Origin: Opitutales bacterium
GTDB taxonomy: Bacteria; Verrucomicrobiota; Verrucomicrobiia; Opitutales; T3Sed10-336
Assembly: GCA_022565335.1 (NCBI GenBank)
Contig: JAIUMY010000029.1
Span: forward strand, 1 to 33,724
Reading direction: 5' to 3'
Length of the DNA stretch: 33,724 nt
Positions 1-8,747 of this stretch are shown piece by piece (within the stretch, counting starts at the first letter, position 1; every line of letters starts with the position of its first letter). A program made the translations under genes and the position numbers. The notes under the pieces were generated by a model. It was not told the DNA's origin. It worked only from the letters and a program-made list of their open reading frames with translations, and searched no databases.

Positions 1-585
1 CACCAATCCCGCCCGTACCGGATTCAGATCGATGTAGGCCGCCACTACCTTCAAGGCATTGGCCCTGCCCTCCACCAGGACACTCTTAAACTTCTCGCTC
101 CCCAACGGACCATAGCGCCGGTACTCGCTGTTATACCAGATACTTACCCGTTGTTTGAAGGTTTTGACAAACTCCGGCAGATTATGCATCCGCTTATGCA
201 AGGCCGCGCGGAGTTCCTCAGCCTCCTTGCCTCCCTGTTCCAGCGTCCGCTGCACCTGCTCCACCGAATTGGGCGCATAGGCTATCGAACGGGGGGACTT
301 CCGCAAATGATTGTTCTCCCCGTGCAGATGCTCATACCGCTCCACCAACTCCTCATCGGTCAATTCGATCCCTTCCGCAGCGGGCACTTCCACCAGGATA
401 TGGAAGTGATTGGCCATTATACAGTAAGTCAAAACCTTGACCCCTGAAAAGGCCGCCACCTTGTGTAACATTTTGGCAAGAACGGCTTTCTCCTTCTCCC
501 CAAAAATCTTTTCTCCATTCACCGTCCGCGACATCACATGATAAACCGCCGGACAGTCTGTAAAATGTAAGCGTTTGCGTTGCAT
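1..585 (-). CDS. REP-associated / IS200-like Y1 (HUH) transposase (RAYT), C-terminus cut by the window edge
   Basis: Manual minus-strand translation from ATG at 583-585 is open to base 1: MQRKRLHFTDCPAVYHVMSRTVNGEK...YCIMANHFHILVEVP...VSIWYNSEYRRYGPL...AAYIDLNPVRAGLV. HFH (HUH) motif present; homologous to the ORF at 23498-24496. Not listed in the ORF track. Confidence 0.9.
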   Translation of the reverse strand, partial: MQRKRLHFTDCPAVYHVMSRTVNGEKIFGEKEKAVLAKMLHKVAAFSGVKVLTYCIMANHFHILVEVPAAEGIELTDEELVERYEHLHGENNHLRKSPRSIAYAPNSVEQVQRTLEQGGKEAEELRAALHKRMHNLPEFVKTFKQRVSIWYNSEYRRYGPLGSEKFKSVLVEGRANALKVVAAYIDLNPVRAGLV

Positions 586-771
586 ACCCTCAAAAAAGCA
601 ATAATCCACAACCCGTCAAATACTAAGTTGCAAAATCTTAAAAATTTTACGGGGAAATTTAGCTTGATCCTATTTCCCAGATTGCAAACACTGCTTTCTT
701 GCGCAAACCTCGCTACCATGAGACTTCCTCAATTTCTTGCTGAAACCCTAAATCACCCTTGCCTTACTCAG

Positions 772-1653
772 ATGTCCTCATCGCCAAGTAGGTGGATTGC
801 GGTAATTGCGTTGATCGTTTTGCCCCTCTCCCTTTTGGGCGCGGAGGAAATTTTGGAAACCTCACCCCAAGATCCCTATGAATTGGCCTGGGATCGGTTG
901 AGCAAGTTGTTGATTATCCAGTCTATCGACCGTTTTGAAGAAGCGAAGACCGCTGATCCCGACCGCGTGCGTGAAGCTCATTTGGGGATTGGTATCGCTC
1001 ACCTGAATCTCCAACCGAAGAGCCGCGCGACGATCGAGACCGCGGCCGAGTACCTCCAAAGAGTCAAAGAGGTCGAAGCCAATGACGAATTCGGGATACG
1101 GGCTCGTTATTTCCTCGGGAGAATCGAGCAAATTCATCGCTACACTCCTGACTGGGATAAAGCACAAGACATTTTCAACCGTCTCCACGAAGATCATCCG
1201 GACCACCCGATGGGCGAATTGGCCCGGGTACGATGGGCTACCATTCGTTTATACGAGCCAACCGATAGAGAAACCAAGGCTGGTCGCTTTGCCGAAACGG
1301 AGGCTTTCCGCGGAAGTTTTGTCAATTCCCGAACGCGGCGGGATTACCACCTACTCATGGCCAACGCCTACACTCATTTTGACCATGAGAGCCCGGAGTC
1401 GCAGCAATTAATTTTAGAGCACTTGATGGCCGCCGTGGATGCAGGCATTCACAATCGACAAACATTGGCATCAACCTATGTAGGTATCGCGGAAATGGCC
1501 CGGCATGTGGAAAATTATCCGGTGGCTGATGAATTTTATGGACTTTTTCTGGACAACTTCACCCGCGACAACCGCGTGGACTGGGTAGCGGACCGCCGCA
1601 TGGAAATTCAAACTTATCTGGAGGATTCTGATGACTCGGGAACGGATTCTTAA
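772..1653 (+). CDS. Exported TPR-like repeat protein (putative periplasmic, first gene of ABC transporter cassette)
   Basis: ORF 580-1653. The probable start at 772 gives the signal peptide MSSSPSRWIAVIALIVLPLSLLGAEE; ATG at 718 is an alternative. Body contains helical TPR-like repeats (AHLGIGIAHLNLQ..., ARYFLGRIEQIHR..., ELARVRWATIRLY). Confidence 0.7.
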   Translation: MSSSPSRWIAVIALIVLPLSLLGAEEILETSPQDPYELAWDRLSKLLIIQSIDRFEEAKTADPDRVREAHLGIGIAHLNLQPKSRATIETAAEYLQRVKEVEANDEFGIRARYFLGRIEQIHRYTPDWDKAQDIFNRLHEDHPDHPMGELARVRWATIRLYEPTDRETKAGRFAETEAFRGSFVNSRTRRDYHLLMANAYTHFDHESPESQQLILEHLMAAVDAGIHNRQTLASTYVGIAEMARHVENYPVADEFYGLFLDNFTRDNRVDWVADRRMEIQTYLEDSDDSGTDS

Positions 1654-3232
1654 TATAATAGGCATTGGCCTGCTTGTTTTTTGTTTTGCGGTCGCTTTGT
1701 ACCGTGTCTTTACACGCGAGATGGAACAACGTGATCCGGATCGTATTGTGATCAGTTTCGCGCACTGGCAGTTGGAATCCGGTATCCGCGAAGCCTTCGA
1801 CGCCATCGCACAAAATTACATGGAGGAATTCCCCCATGTCACCATTCGGCAAATCCCCATTCCCGAACGCGTGTACCCCACCTGGCTAACCGTACAACTG
1901 GTGGGGCAACAGGCTCCCGATCTTATTCAGCTGGGAGTTGGGAAAGGGCTTACCGAGGACCGATTGGCCCGGTATTTCGTACCCTTGACCGAATATGTTC
2001 AGCAACCCAATCCCTTTAACGTGGGCACGGATCTCGAAGAACTTCCCTGGCAGGAAACCTTCATCGATGGACTTCAGTCAGAGCTCACCTTGAACGAGCA
2101 GCTGCTCGAAGTTTACGGGATTCCCAATGCCCTCTTTACGATTCGGGTTTTTTATAATCAAGAATTGTGGGAAAGAATTCTTGGTGACCAGCCTCCCCCG
2201 GAAACGTTGGAGGAATTCATCGCCATTTGTGAAGAAATCCGGGCTTTTGCCCAAAGGACCGGGGAGGATATTTTTCCGATCGCAGGCTCCCGCTACAATG
2301 GGCCTCTATTGATGAACAACCTCTTCACCAGCCAGACGCAAAGGTTGATCTTGGAGGCTAATCCGGCGCGCGATTTACGGCCAAGTTCCAATTTTGTTCA
2401 GCTGGAAATACTTCGAGGCAATAAATCCGTAGGGGACACTCCCTTCCGGGAAGGTTTTGCTTTGCAATCCCTGATTACTCAGCATATGCAGCCGGGCTTT
2501 CAGCAATTGCAACGTGAGGACGCCAGTTTCCGATTTGAACGCGGAGGTATGGTGATGATTGTCAGCGGCAGTTGGGACGCCAGCAGTATGCACGCCGAAG
2601 CGCCTTTCCCCCTTGGCGCGTTCCCCATCCCCTTCCCCTCTCAGGAGCATCCGGAGTTCGGCCATAATGTACTTGGTCCGGTTTCGGAACGGGGCATTGG
2701 AACCGGGGCCGTATTTGGGGTCTACCGAGGGACCCGAAATCTCGATCAAACCATTCACTTTCTGCAATACCTGACCTCCAAGGCCTCCGCCGAACTTTTT
2801 GGCGAAATCAGTGGCTGGTTACCAGCCGTGGAAGGGGTTTCGGTCCCGGACATCACCAAGCCGTTCATGCCCCGAATGGAGGGGTATCCGGGCGGAATGG
2901 GTCTTTGGGGAGCCACTGAACGTTCGCGGGTTATTGATATCAACCAGCATCATTTGGCAGCGGGCAATGTCGACCGCTTCATCAATGAGCTGGAATCCAT
3001 CTATCCCCGGGCGATCGAGCGTGACCTTTCCCGTATCAGCAGCAATCAACTCAACAATGTGATGCGCATGGATTGTTCCTTCGGTGGTTACGAGCATCTC
3101 TACCGCCAGTTGCCCGAAGGCCGTCTAAGGGAGCATTTGTTTAATAAAATGCTGGAAATCAGCGAGACCCAAATAATTCAGGAGACCAACTCTCTTTATC
3201 TGGCGCATGAGCTGGAGATGATTGGACGGTAG
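1631..3232 (+). CDS. Extracellular solute-binding protein (family 1, sugar-type), N-terminally membrane anchored
   Basis: 533 aa; SBP family 1 features (ISFAHWQLESGIREAFDAIAQNYMEEFPHVTI, APDLIQLG, GGMVMIVSGSWDASS). Immediately followed by two permease genes. Confidence 0.88.
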   Translation: MTRERILNIIGIGLLVFCFAVALYRVFTREMEQRDPDRIVISFAHWQLESGIREAFDAIAQNYMEEFPHVTIRQIPIPERVYPTWLTVQLVGQQAPDLIQLGVGKGLTEDRLARYFVPLTEYVQQPNPFNVGTDLEELPWQETFIDGLQSELTLNEQLLEVYGIPNALFTIRVFYNQELWERILGDQPPPETLEEFIAICEEIRAFAQRTGEDIFPIAGSRYNGPLLMNNLFTSQTQRLILEANPARDLRPSSNFVQLEILRGNKSVGDTPFREGFALQSLITQHMQPGFQQLQREDASFRFERGGMVMIVSGSWDASSMHAEAPFPLGAFPIPFPSQEHPEFGHNVLGPVSERGIGTGAVFGVYRGTRNLDQTIHFLQYLTSKASAELFGEISGWLPAVEGVSVPDITKPFMPRMEGYPGGMGLWGATERSRVIDINQHHLAAGNVDRFINELESIYPRAIERDLSRISSNQLNNVMRMDCSFGGYEHLYRQLPEGRLREHLFNKMLEISETQIIQETNSLYLAHELEMIGR

Positions 3233-3251
3233 TCGCACCACTTTTTCTAAA

Positions 3252-4202
3252 ATGCAAAAATCGATCAGTACAGCAAAGGCTTTGCGCGAATGGCGGCTCT
3301 ATCTTTTTGTCGCGGTTCCCCTACTCTTCATTCTGATGTTTCAGTATTTTCCGGCGGCCAGCGCGGTGTATCACAGCTTTTTCGAGTGGGATGGGGACGA
3401 TACCAAACGTTTTATCGGTCTGGACAATTTTCGTCGCATCCTGGGAGACACGACTCTTTGGAATTCCTTTATCCTCATCGGAATCCTGGTGTTGGCCAAT
3501 GTGCTTAAGCTGATCCCCTCTATCTTCATTGCGGTGATGATCCACCGTTTGAAAAGCGATAAGGCCCAATATTGGTACCGCCTCCTGGTGGTTCTCCCGA
3601 TGATCGTTCCCCAACTGGTTGTTTTATTCATTTGGAAATTCTTTTTCGATCCCAATCTTGGTCCATTGAATAAAATCCTTGAGACCACCCGCCTGATGGA
3701 GGTTCTGGCCTGGTTTGACTCCACGTTTTTTGCGGGCAACACCTTCCGAACAGATGCCCCGGTGGCATGGCTCAGTCAGGAACAGCTCATCGTCCCTGCC
3801 CTAATCATTTGGGGATTCCCGTGGATCGGCGCGGTGGGGGTTTTGATTTACCTCGCTGGATTGCAATCCATCAGCAAGGACGTTTACGAGGCCGCGGACC
3901 TGGACGGCGTTTCCGCTTTCCAGAAATTCCTCTACATTGAGCTGCCCCTGATCATGACCCAAGTCCGTCTAACGCTGATTCTCTTGATCATCGGGACTCT
4001 CCAAAGTTTTGGTTTGCAGCTTTTGCTACTCGGGGAAGGAGGTGGGGCCGGTGGCCGCGGCATGGTTCCCGGATTATGGATGTACAACCAAGCCTTTGTC
4101 GCCAATGAGTTTGGCTATGCGTGTGCCATTGGTCTGGTACTTTTCTTCTTCATTCTGATTTTGACCATCATCAATAACAAATACGTTCGCGTCGACAAAT
4201 GA
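3252..4202 (+). CDS. Sugar ABC transporter permease (MalF/UgpA type)
   Basis: Multi-TM protein with EAA loop (VYEAADLDGVSAFQKFLYIELPLI). ATG at 3252; track ORF start 3222 is a TTG. Confidence 0.9.
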   Translation: MQKSISTAKALREWRLYLFVAVPLLFILMFQYFPAASAVYHSFFEWDGDDTKRFIGLDNFRRILGDTTLWNSFILIGILVLANVLKLIPSIFIAVMIHRLKSDKAQYWYRLLVVLPMIVPQLVVLFIWKFFFDPNLGPLNKILETTRLMEVLAWFDSTFFAGNTFRTDAPVAWLSQEQLIVPALIIWGFPWIGAVGVLIYLAGLQSISKDVYEAADLDGVSAFQKFLYIELPLIMTQVRLTLILLIIGTLQSFGLQLLLLGEGGGAGGRGMVPGLWMYNQAFVANEFGYACAIGLVLFFFILILTIINNKYVRVDK

Positions 4203-5053
4203 GTGCTCCCAATCAAAATCGACCTGCTGGCGCTCCCAAAGTAAGGGATTGGCCGAAGCACCTGATCATCCTTTTCGTTCTCGGCATCGAACTTCTTCCG
4301 CTGTACATGATGCTGCAAATCAGCGGAAAGAACAACCTCATGTTCACTGAGAACCCCTGGCTTCCGGCCCGTTTGGGAGAATGGCAATGGGAGAATTATC
4401 TTTTTGCCTTCGAGTTGATTGCCCCGGCGGTGGCCAACTCAATTTTCATCACGGTTTCCACTACTGTTCTGACCCTTTTCGTGGCCTTGTTGGGCGCATA
4501 TTTCTTTGCGCGATACAAAATGCCGTTCAGTAATTTTCTGTGGGCGGTATTCCTTTTCCTGATGCTGATGCCCGGGGTAGCCAATATCGTACCGCTTTTC
4601 ATGTTGATTAAAAGCATGAATCTGCTGAACACTCTCTGGGCCCTGGTTATTATCGGTATCAGTGGAGCGCAAGTTTTCAATATTTACATTCTGCGAAATT
4701 TCATCGAAGACCTGCCCAAGGATCTGTTCGAGGCGGCCGAAATTGACGGTGCCGGGCATTTCAAACAACTCTTGCACATCGTGATCCCAATGAGCGGGCC
4801 GATCATCGGCACCCTGGCGATCCTTTCTTTCCTCACGAGTTGGAATGAGTTCCTCATGCCATTAATCTTTCTTAAAGATTCCGAACTTTTCCCCATCGGG
4901 GTCGCCCTCATTTATCTTGATGGCGAATACGTCAAGCAATGGGGCGCGATTATGGCGACTTTCCTTCTTGCCAGTATTCCCCTCATTATCCTTTTCCTTT
5001 TCACCATGAAACTGTTTGTGCGCGGCCTCAGTAGCGGCGCCGTTAAAGGTTAA
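4199..5053 (+). CDS. Sugar ABC transporter permease (MalG/UgpE type)
   Basis: EAA loop LFEAAEIDGAGHFKQLLHIVIPMSGPIIGTLAI; ATGA overlap with the upstream permease gene. Confidence 0.9.
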   Translation: MSAPNQNRPAGAPKVRDWPKHLIILFVLGIELLPLYMMLQISGKNNLMFTENPWLPARLGEWQWENYLFAFELIAPAVANSIFITVSTTVLTLFVALLGAYFFARYKMPFSNFLWAVFLFLMLMPGVANIVPLFMLIKSMNLLNTLWALVIIGISGAQVFNIYILRNFIEDLPKDLFEAAEIDGAGHFKQLLHIVIPMSGPIIGTLAILSFLTSWNEFLMPLIFLKDSELFPIGVALIYLDGEYVKQWGAIMATFLLASIPLIILFLFTMKLFVRGLSSGAVKG

Positions 5054-5058
5054 TCGGC

Positions 5059-5733
5059 ATGCGTCCTGTTGCTGGCAAAAACCCTTCGCTCCTAGCTCCC
5101 TCCATTCTCGCGGGAGACCATGGGGATTTACGAAAAAGCACCCAGGAAGTCGAAAATCTGGGACTTCGCTGGCTTCATCTGGATATTATGGACGGCCATT
5201 TCGTCCCCAACCTTACCTTTGGCCCGGCGACTGTCGCAGCCTTGCGCAAGGATAGCCAACTCTTTTTCGACGTGCACCTCATGTTGGCCAATCCGGACGC
5301 TTTTATCGAACCTTTTGCCGAAGCCGGCGCGGACTTGATAAGTTTCCACATCGAAGCTCCGGTGGACCACCGGAAAGTCTTGCAACAAATTGCCGACCGG
5401 GACTGCCAAAAAGGTCTCGTCATCAATCCTGGCACAGCACCGGAAAGTGTTTATCCTTACCTGAGTTCGATTGATCTACTTCTGGTGATGACCGTCCAAC
5501 CCGGATTTGGGGGACAGTCCTTCAAAGAGGAGATGATCCGTAAAATTCGCAAAATCCACCAATGGCGTTTGGACAACAATCATCTTTTCCGCCTGGAAGT
5601 CGATGGCGGGATCGATATGGAGACCGCCAAGCGATGTGCCGAAGCCGGCGCGGACACCTTTGTCGCCGGAACCGCCTTCTTCAAATCGGCAGAAAAAGAG
5701 AAATTTATCGACACCGTCGAAAGCCTCTCCTAA
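5059..5733 (+). CDS. rpe: Ribulose-phosphate 3-epimerase family protein
   Basis: LLAPSILAGDHGDL, LHLDIMDGHFVPNLTFGP, DVHLMLANPD, VMTVQPGFGGQSF, LEVDGGI are signature Rpe motifs. Confidence 0.93.
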   Translation: MRPVAGKNPSLLAPSILAGDHGDLRKSTQEVENLGLRWLHLDIMDGHFVPNLTFGPATVAALRKDSQLFFDVHLMLANPDAFIEPFAEAGADLISFHIEAPVDHRKVLQQIADRDCQKGLVINPGTAPESVYPYLSSIDLLLVMTVQPGFGGQSFKEEMIRKIRKIHQWRLDNNHLFRLEVDGGIDMETAKRCAEAGADTFVAGTAFFKSAEKEKFIDTVESLS

Positions 5734-5787
5734 GAATCGAAGTCGATTGTATCGACGAAGGAAACCCTTTCCTTCGGTTACCTAGTT

Positions 5788-6798
5788 ATGTCTATTGAAC
5801 AAAACCAAGAAAAGAAACTAAAATACGATATCATTGGCGTTGGCTCTCCCATAGTCGATGCCCTGGCCCAAGTTGGTGAAGACTTCCTTAGTGAGCACTT
5901 AACGGGAGCCAAGGGAGGCATGGAATTGGTCTCCGGGGAAGAGATTGCCCGGTTGGCCGCCCTCGCTGGCACCACTCTGGTAGAATCCCCCGGTGGATCT
6001 GCCGGTAACACGGTCTTTGGCTTGGCCCGCCTCGGGATCAGCGCGACCTTTCTCGGAAAAATCGGGAATGACCAGACCGGTCATCTCTTCGCGGAGAGTT
6101 TTCGCCAAATGGGTGGCGATGTATCCCGTCTCAAAAAGAGCGAAGACCCTACCGGACGTTGCGTATCTCTCGTCACCCCTGATTCCGAGCGCACCATGCG
6201 CACTCACCTTGGTGCCGCTCTGACCCTGAGCCCCGAGGAGATCAGTGAAGAAGATTTCCTTGGTTGCCGACATGCGCACATTGAAGGATATTTGCTTTTC
6301 AACCGCGATTTGCTCCGCCACGTCCTCGGTTGTGCGAAACGTTCTGGTTGCACCGTGTCCCTGGACCTTGCTTCCTTCGAAGTGGTACAGGCAGCAGAGG
6401 ATATTTTGCCGGAGATCCTAAAGGAATACGTCGATATCGTCTTTGCCAACGAGGAAGAGGCCGAGACGTTTTTAGGCAAAGGGAAAAGCTATGCCGATAT
6501 GGCACGTGAGCTTAATCAATACTGTGAAATCGGAGTGGTCAAAATGGGCAAGGCCGGTTCCGTAGTTGCTTCCCGGGAAGGGATTGCGGAAGTCGAACCG
6601 TTACTGGTCGAGGATGTAGTCGACACCACTGGAGCCGGCGACCTTTGGGCGGCCGGTTTCCTTTACGGCTGGTTGCGCTCACAAAACCTCGCCGCCTGCG
6701 GGGGCAACGGTTCCCGTCTCGGGGCCGAGGTCGTTCGGCGCATGGGAACGGTCATCCCTCCCGAGCGGTGGGTTGAGCTCTCCCGCGAACTATCCTGA
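5788..6798 (+). CDS. PfkB-family carbohydrate kinase (adenosine kinase-like)
   Basis: GSAGNTVFGLARLG, DTTGAGDLWAAGFLYG; 336 aa. Confidence 0.88.
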   Translation: MSIEQNQEKKLKYDIIGVGSPIVDALAQVGEDFLSEHLTGAKGGMELVSGEEIARLAALAGTTLVESPGGSAGNTVFGLARLGISATFLGKIGNDQTGHLFAESFRQMGGDVSRLKKSEDPTGRCVSLVTPDSERTMRTHLGAALTLSPEEISEEDFLGCRHAHIEGYLLFNRDLLRHVLGCAKRSGCTVSLDLASFEVVQAAEDILPEILKEYVDIVFANEEEAETFLGKGKSYADMARELNQYCEIGVVKMGKAGSVVASREGIAEVEPLLVEDVVDTTGAGDLWAAGFLYGWLRSQNLAACGGNGSRLGAEVVRRMGTVIPPERWVELSRELS

Positions 6799-6828
6799 TT
6801 ATCCTTTGAAAAAATGCCCATACTTCCT

Positions 6829-6862
6829 GGCTTTACGCTCCGCTCCGGTGGGGCGTAAAGCC
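6829..6862. repeat. Perfect 10-bp stem inverted repeat GGCTTTACGC / GCGTAAAGCC
   Basis: Seen directly: ggctttacgc (6829-6838), tccgctccggtggg, gcgtaaagcc (6853-6862). No U-run follows, so not a classical terminator. Confidence 0.75.
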
Positions 6863-6891
6863 TGTTGCGCTACGCAATGGTCACCCCAAAA

Positions 6892-6905
6892 CTTTGTTAA
6901 CAAAG
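6892..6905. repeat. 14-bp perfect palindrome CTTTGTTAACAAAG
   Basis: Seen directly; enclosed by CAATG (6875-6879) / CATTG (6906-6910). Confidence 0.7.
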
Positions 6906-6975
6906 CATTGTGCCCGTTTGACAAAAGACTAAGAACGATTAAAGCCTAGTAGCCTACCTTGTATACCGACGGACT

Positions 6976-7300
6976 ATGAGAAGTGAAAGGAACCCTGAAA
7001 TTTATCGCAAAAAAGGGCGGCGCAGAGCCATCGGGGGAGTCGTTTTAGTTGGCTTGGGCATCAATTTTCTGGGTGAAGCCATTATCGTTAAAGGCAATCC
7101 GCCCCCCGATCCCGGATTCGCTCATATGGCCTATTGGTTCTGGGTGGGACTGTTTGGGCTAGCTCTCTTGAACGCAGGAATCTGCTGTATAGCGGATGCG
7201 GCCAAGCAACGTTTCTGGTTGGAGTTTTATTCTAAAGAATCTCCCAAGAATGAAACACATGGGGGGGAACCTAAAGGAGGATTAAAAAAAAAGAGTTTCC
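6976..7300 (+). CDS. Small two-TM membrane protein, hypothetical; true 3' end uncertain
   Basis: N-terminal ~105 aa contains two hydrophobic segments (GGVVLVGLGINFLGEAIIV, YWFWVGLFGLALLNAGICC). The ORF continues to 7686, but that part is antisense to the ORF at 7303-7698 and is low-complexity basic. Confidence 0.5.
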
Positions 7301-7306
7301 TACTAC
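7273..7306 (-). terminator. Possible weak intrinsic terminator (T9 tract on minus strand) after the 7303-7698 gene
   Basis: Minus-strand reading GAGTAGTAGGAAACTCTTTTTTTTT: short GAGT/ACTC stem followed by nine T, directly at the stop codon. Confidence 0.35.
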
Positions 7307-7698
7307 TCTGCCGACTCGACCTCGCGAAGAAGCAAGAGGACTCCGTCCCACTCGACCACGACAGGCGTAAAGGAATCCGGTGGGTTCGACTTATCCGCTG
7401 GCACCACCAAAGGAATCGCCTCCCCGGCAGGGGTTTCGGTCAAAACCACCCTCGCCCTTTCGTCCTCCATCAAATCTTCGGTAAAACGGACCTCCAGGAG
7501 ATAATGCCCTTCGTCCAGACGTTCGGGATTGGCGAGAAAGAATTCGACTGGAAATTCCGGCATTTCGATAGACCCATTGCGGGAAATTTCAGGATCGGTG
7601 ATCAATTCTTCAGCTTGGTTGAGCAGCACGTAAAGGACGCCCAGAAAGATAAAAGCAAGGGCAAGAATAAGGGCAATGGGCAGTAAGCGGAATTTCAT
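7303..7698 (-). CDS. Hypothetical single-TM anchored protein
   Basis: 131 aa, MKFRLLPIALILALAFIFLGVLYVLLNQAEELI...; abuts tsaD. Confidence 0.65.
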   Translation of the reverse strand: MKFRLLPIALILALAFIFLGVLYVLLNQAEELITDPEISRNGSIEMPEFPVEFFLANPERLDEGHYLLEVRFTEDLMEDERARVVLTETPAGEAIPLVVPADKSNPPDSFTPVVVEWDGVLLLLREVESAE

Positions 7699-8747
7699 CA
7701 GCGGTGGCCTTTCGGTAAAGATTGTTCAGTGAGGGAAAGCGAAGGCCTGACCGGAGCATTCTCATGCAGCGCCGCTCTTTCCAATAATCCGGCAAAAGCT
7801 ATCATGGCAGCATTATCTCCACAATATTCCTTGCGGGCCACCAAAAAAGGAAGGCTAGCATTCTCCGCTATGTCGGCCATGACTTTCCTCAGACGACGAT
7901 TTTGCGCCACTCCGCCACAAAGCCCAAGGCTTTGAAAGCCTCGATTACGACGAATGGCTTGTTTGATCCGCAAAGCCAATCCCTGCACCACGGCCTCTTG
8001 ATATGAGGCGCAAAGATGAGAAAGATTTTGCCGAACCGTCTCCTCAGGCTGGGTCTCCAAATAATAACGAAGGCTGGTTTTTAATCCGGAAAAGCTGAAA
8101 AACATATCCTGTTGGCGGTTCTGGCCGATGGGGAATTGGTGGTATGCCGAATCACCGTTTTCCGCCAATCGCTCAATGTGTGGTCCGCCGGGATAGGGCA
8201 AGCCCAATAATTTGGCTCCTTTGTCAATCGCTTCCCCCGCCGCATCGTCCCGGGTCTCGGCAAGAATCTTAATCGTTCCGATAGCGGTAATTTCATACAA
8301 AAGAGTGTTTCCCCCGGAGGCTAAAAGACCGAGATGCGGCAAGAGCTTCTCTACTCGCGTCGAAAAATCGCCCGGCGAATCCTGGAAGAAATCCCCAAAG
8401 GGTGAATAGGCATGAGCCCGTAAATGGTTGACCCCATAGGCCGGGCATTCCCAACACGAGGCCAGAGCTTGGGCCAATGTTTTCCCCATGGCCAAACAAG
8501 GGGCAAGTCCCGGACCTGCCGTGTAGAAGATGGTGTCCGGGGAAGCCCCCCCAAGAGGCTCCTGCAGCAACCTCAACATAGCCGGCAAATTTGCCAAATG
8601 CTCGCGACTGGCTAAGTCAGGAACAACTCCTCCGTATTGTTCATGCAAAGCCACCTGACTGCTCATCCAATGACCTTTACCACCCGTAACCGGATCAAAT
8701 AAGGCTAAGGCCGAATCATCACAGGAACTCTCAATGCCTAGGATCAC
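7698..8747 (-). CDS. tsaD: tRNA N6-adenosine threonylcarbamoyltransferase
   Basis: MILGIESSCDDSALALFD, GGVVPDLASREHLANLP, HLRAHAYSPF, LLASGGNTLLYEI, LCGGVAQNRRLR, YCGDNAAMIA. Confidence 0.95.
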   Translation of the reverse strand: MILGIESSCDDSALALFDPVTGGKGHWMSSQVALHEQYGGVVPDLASREHLANLPAMLRLLQEPLGGASPDTIFYTAGPGLAPCLAMGKTLAQALASCWECPAYGVNHLRAHAYSPFGDFFQDSPGDFSTRVEKLLPHLGLLASGGNTLLYEITAIGTIKILAETRDDAAGEAIDKGAKLLGLPYPGGPHIERLAENGDSAYHQFPIGQNRQQDMFFSFSGLKTSLRYYLETQPEETVRQNLSHLCASYQEAVVQGLALRIKQAIRRNRGFQSLGLCGGVAQNRRLRKVMADIAENASLPFLVARKEYCGDNAAMIAFAGLLERAALHENAPVRPSLSLTEQSLPKGHR

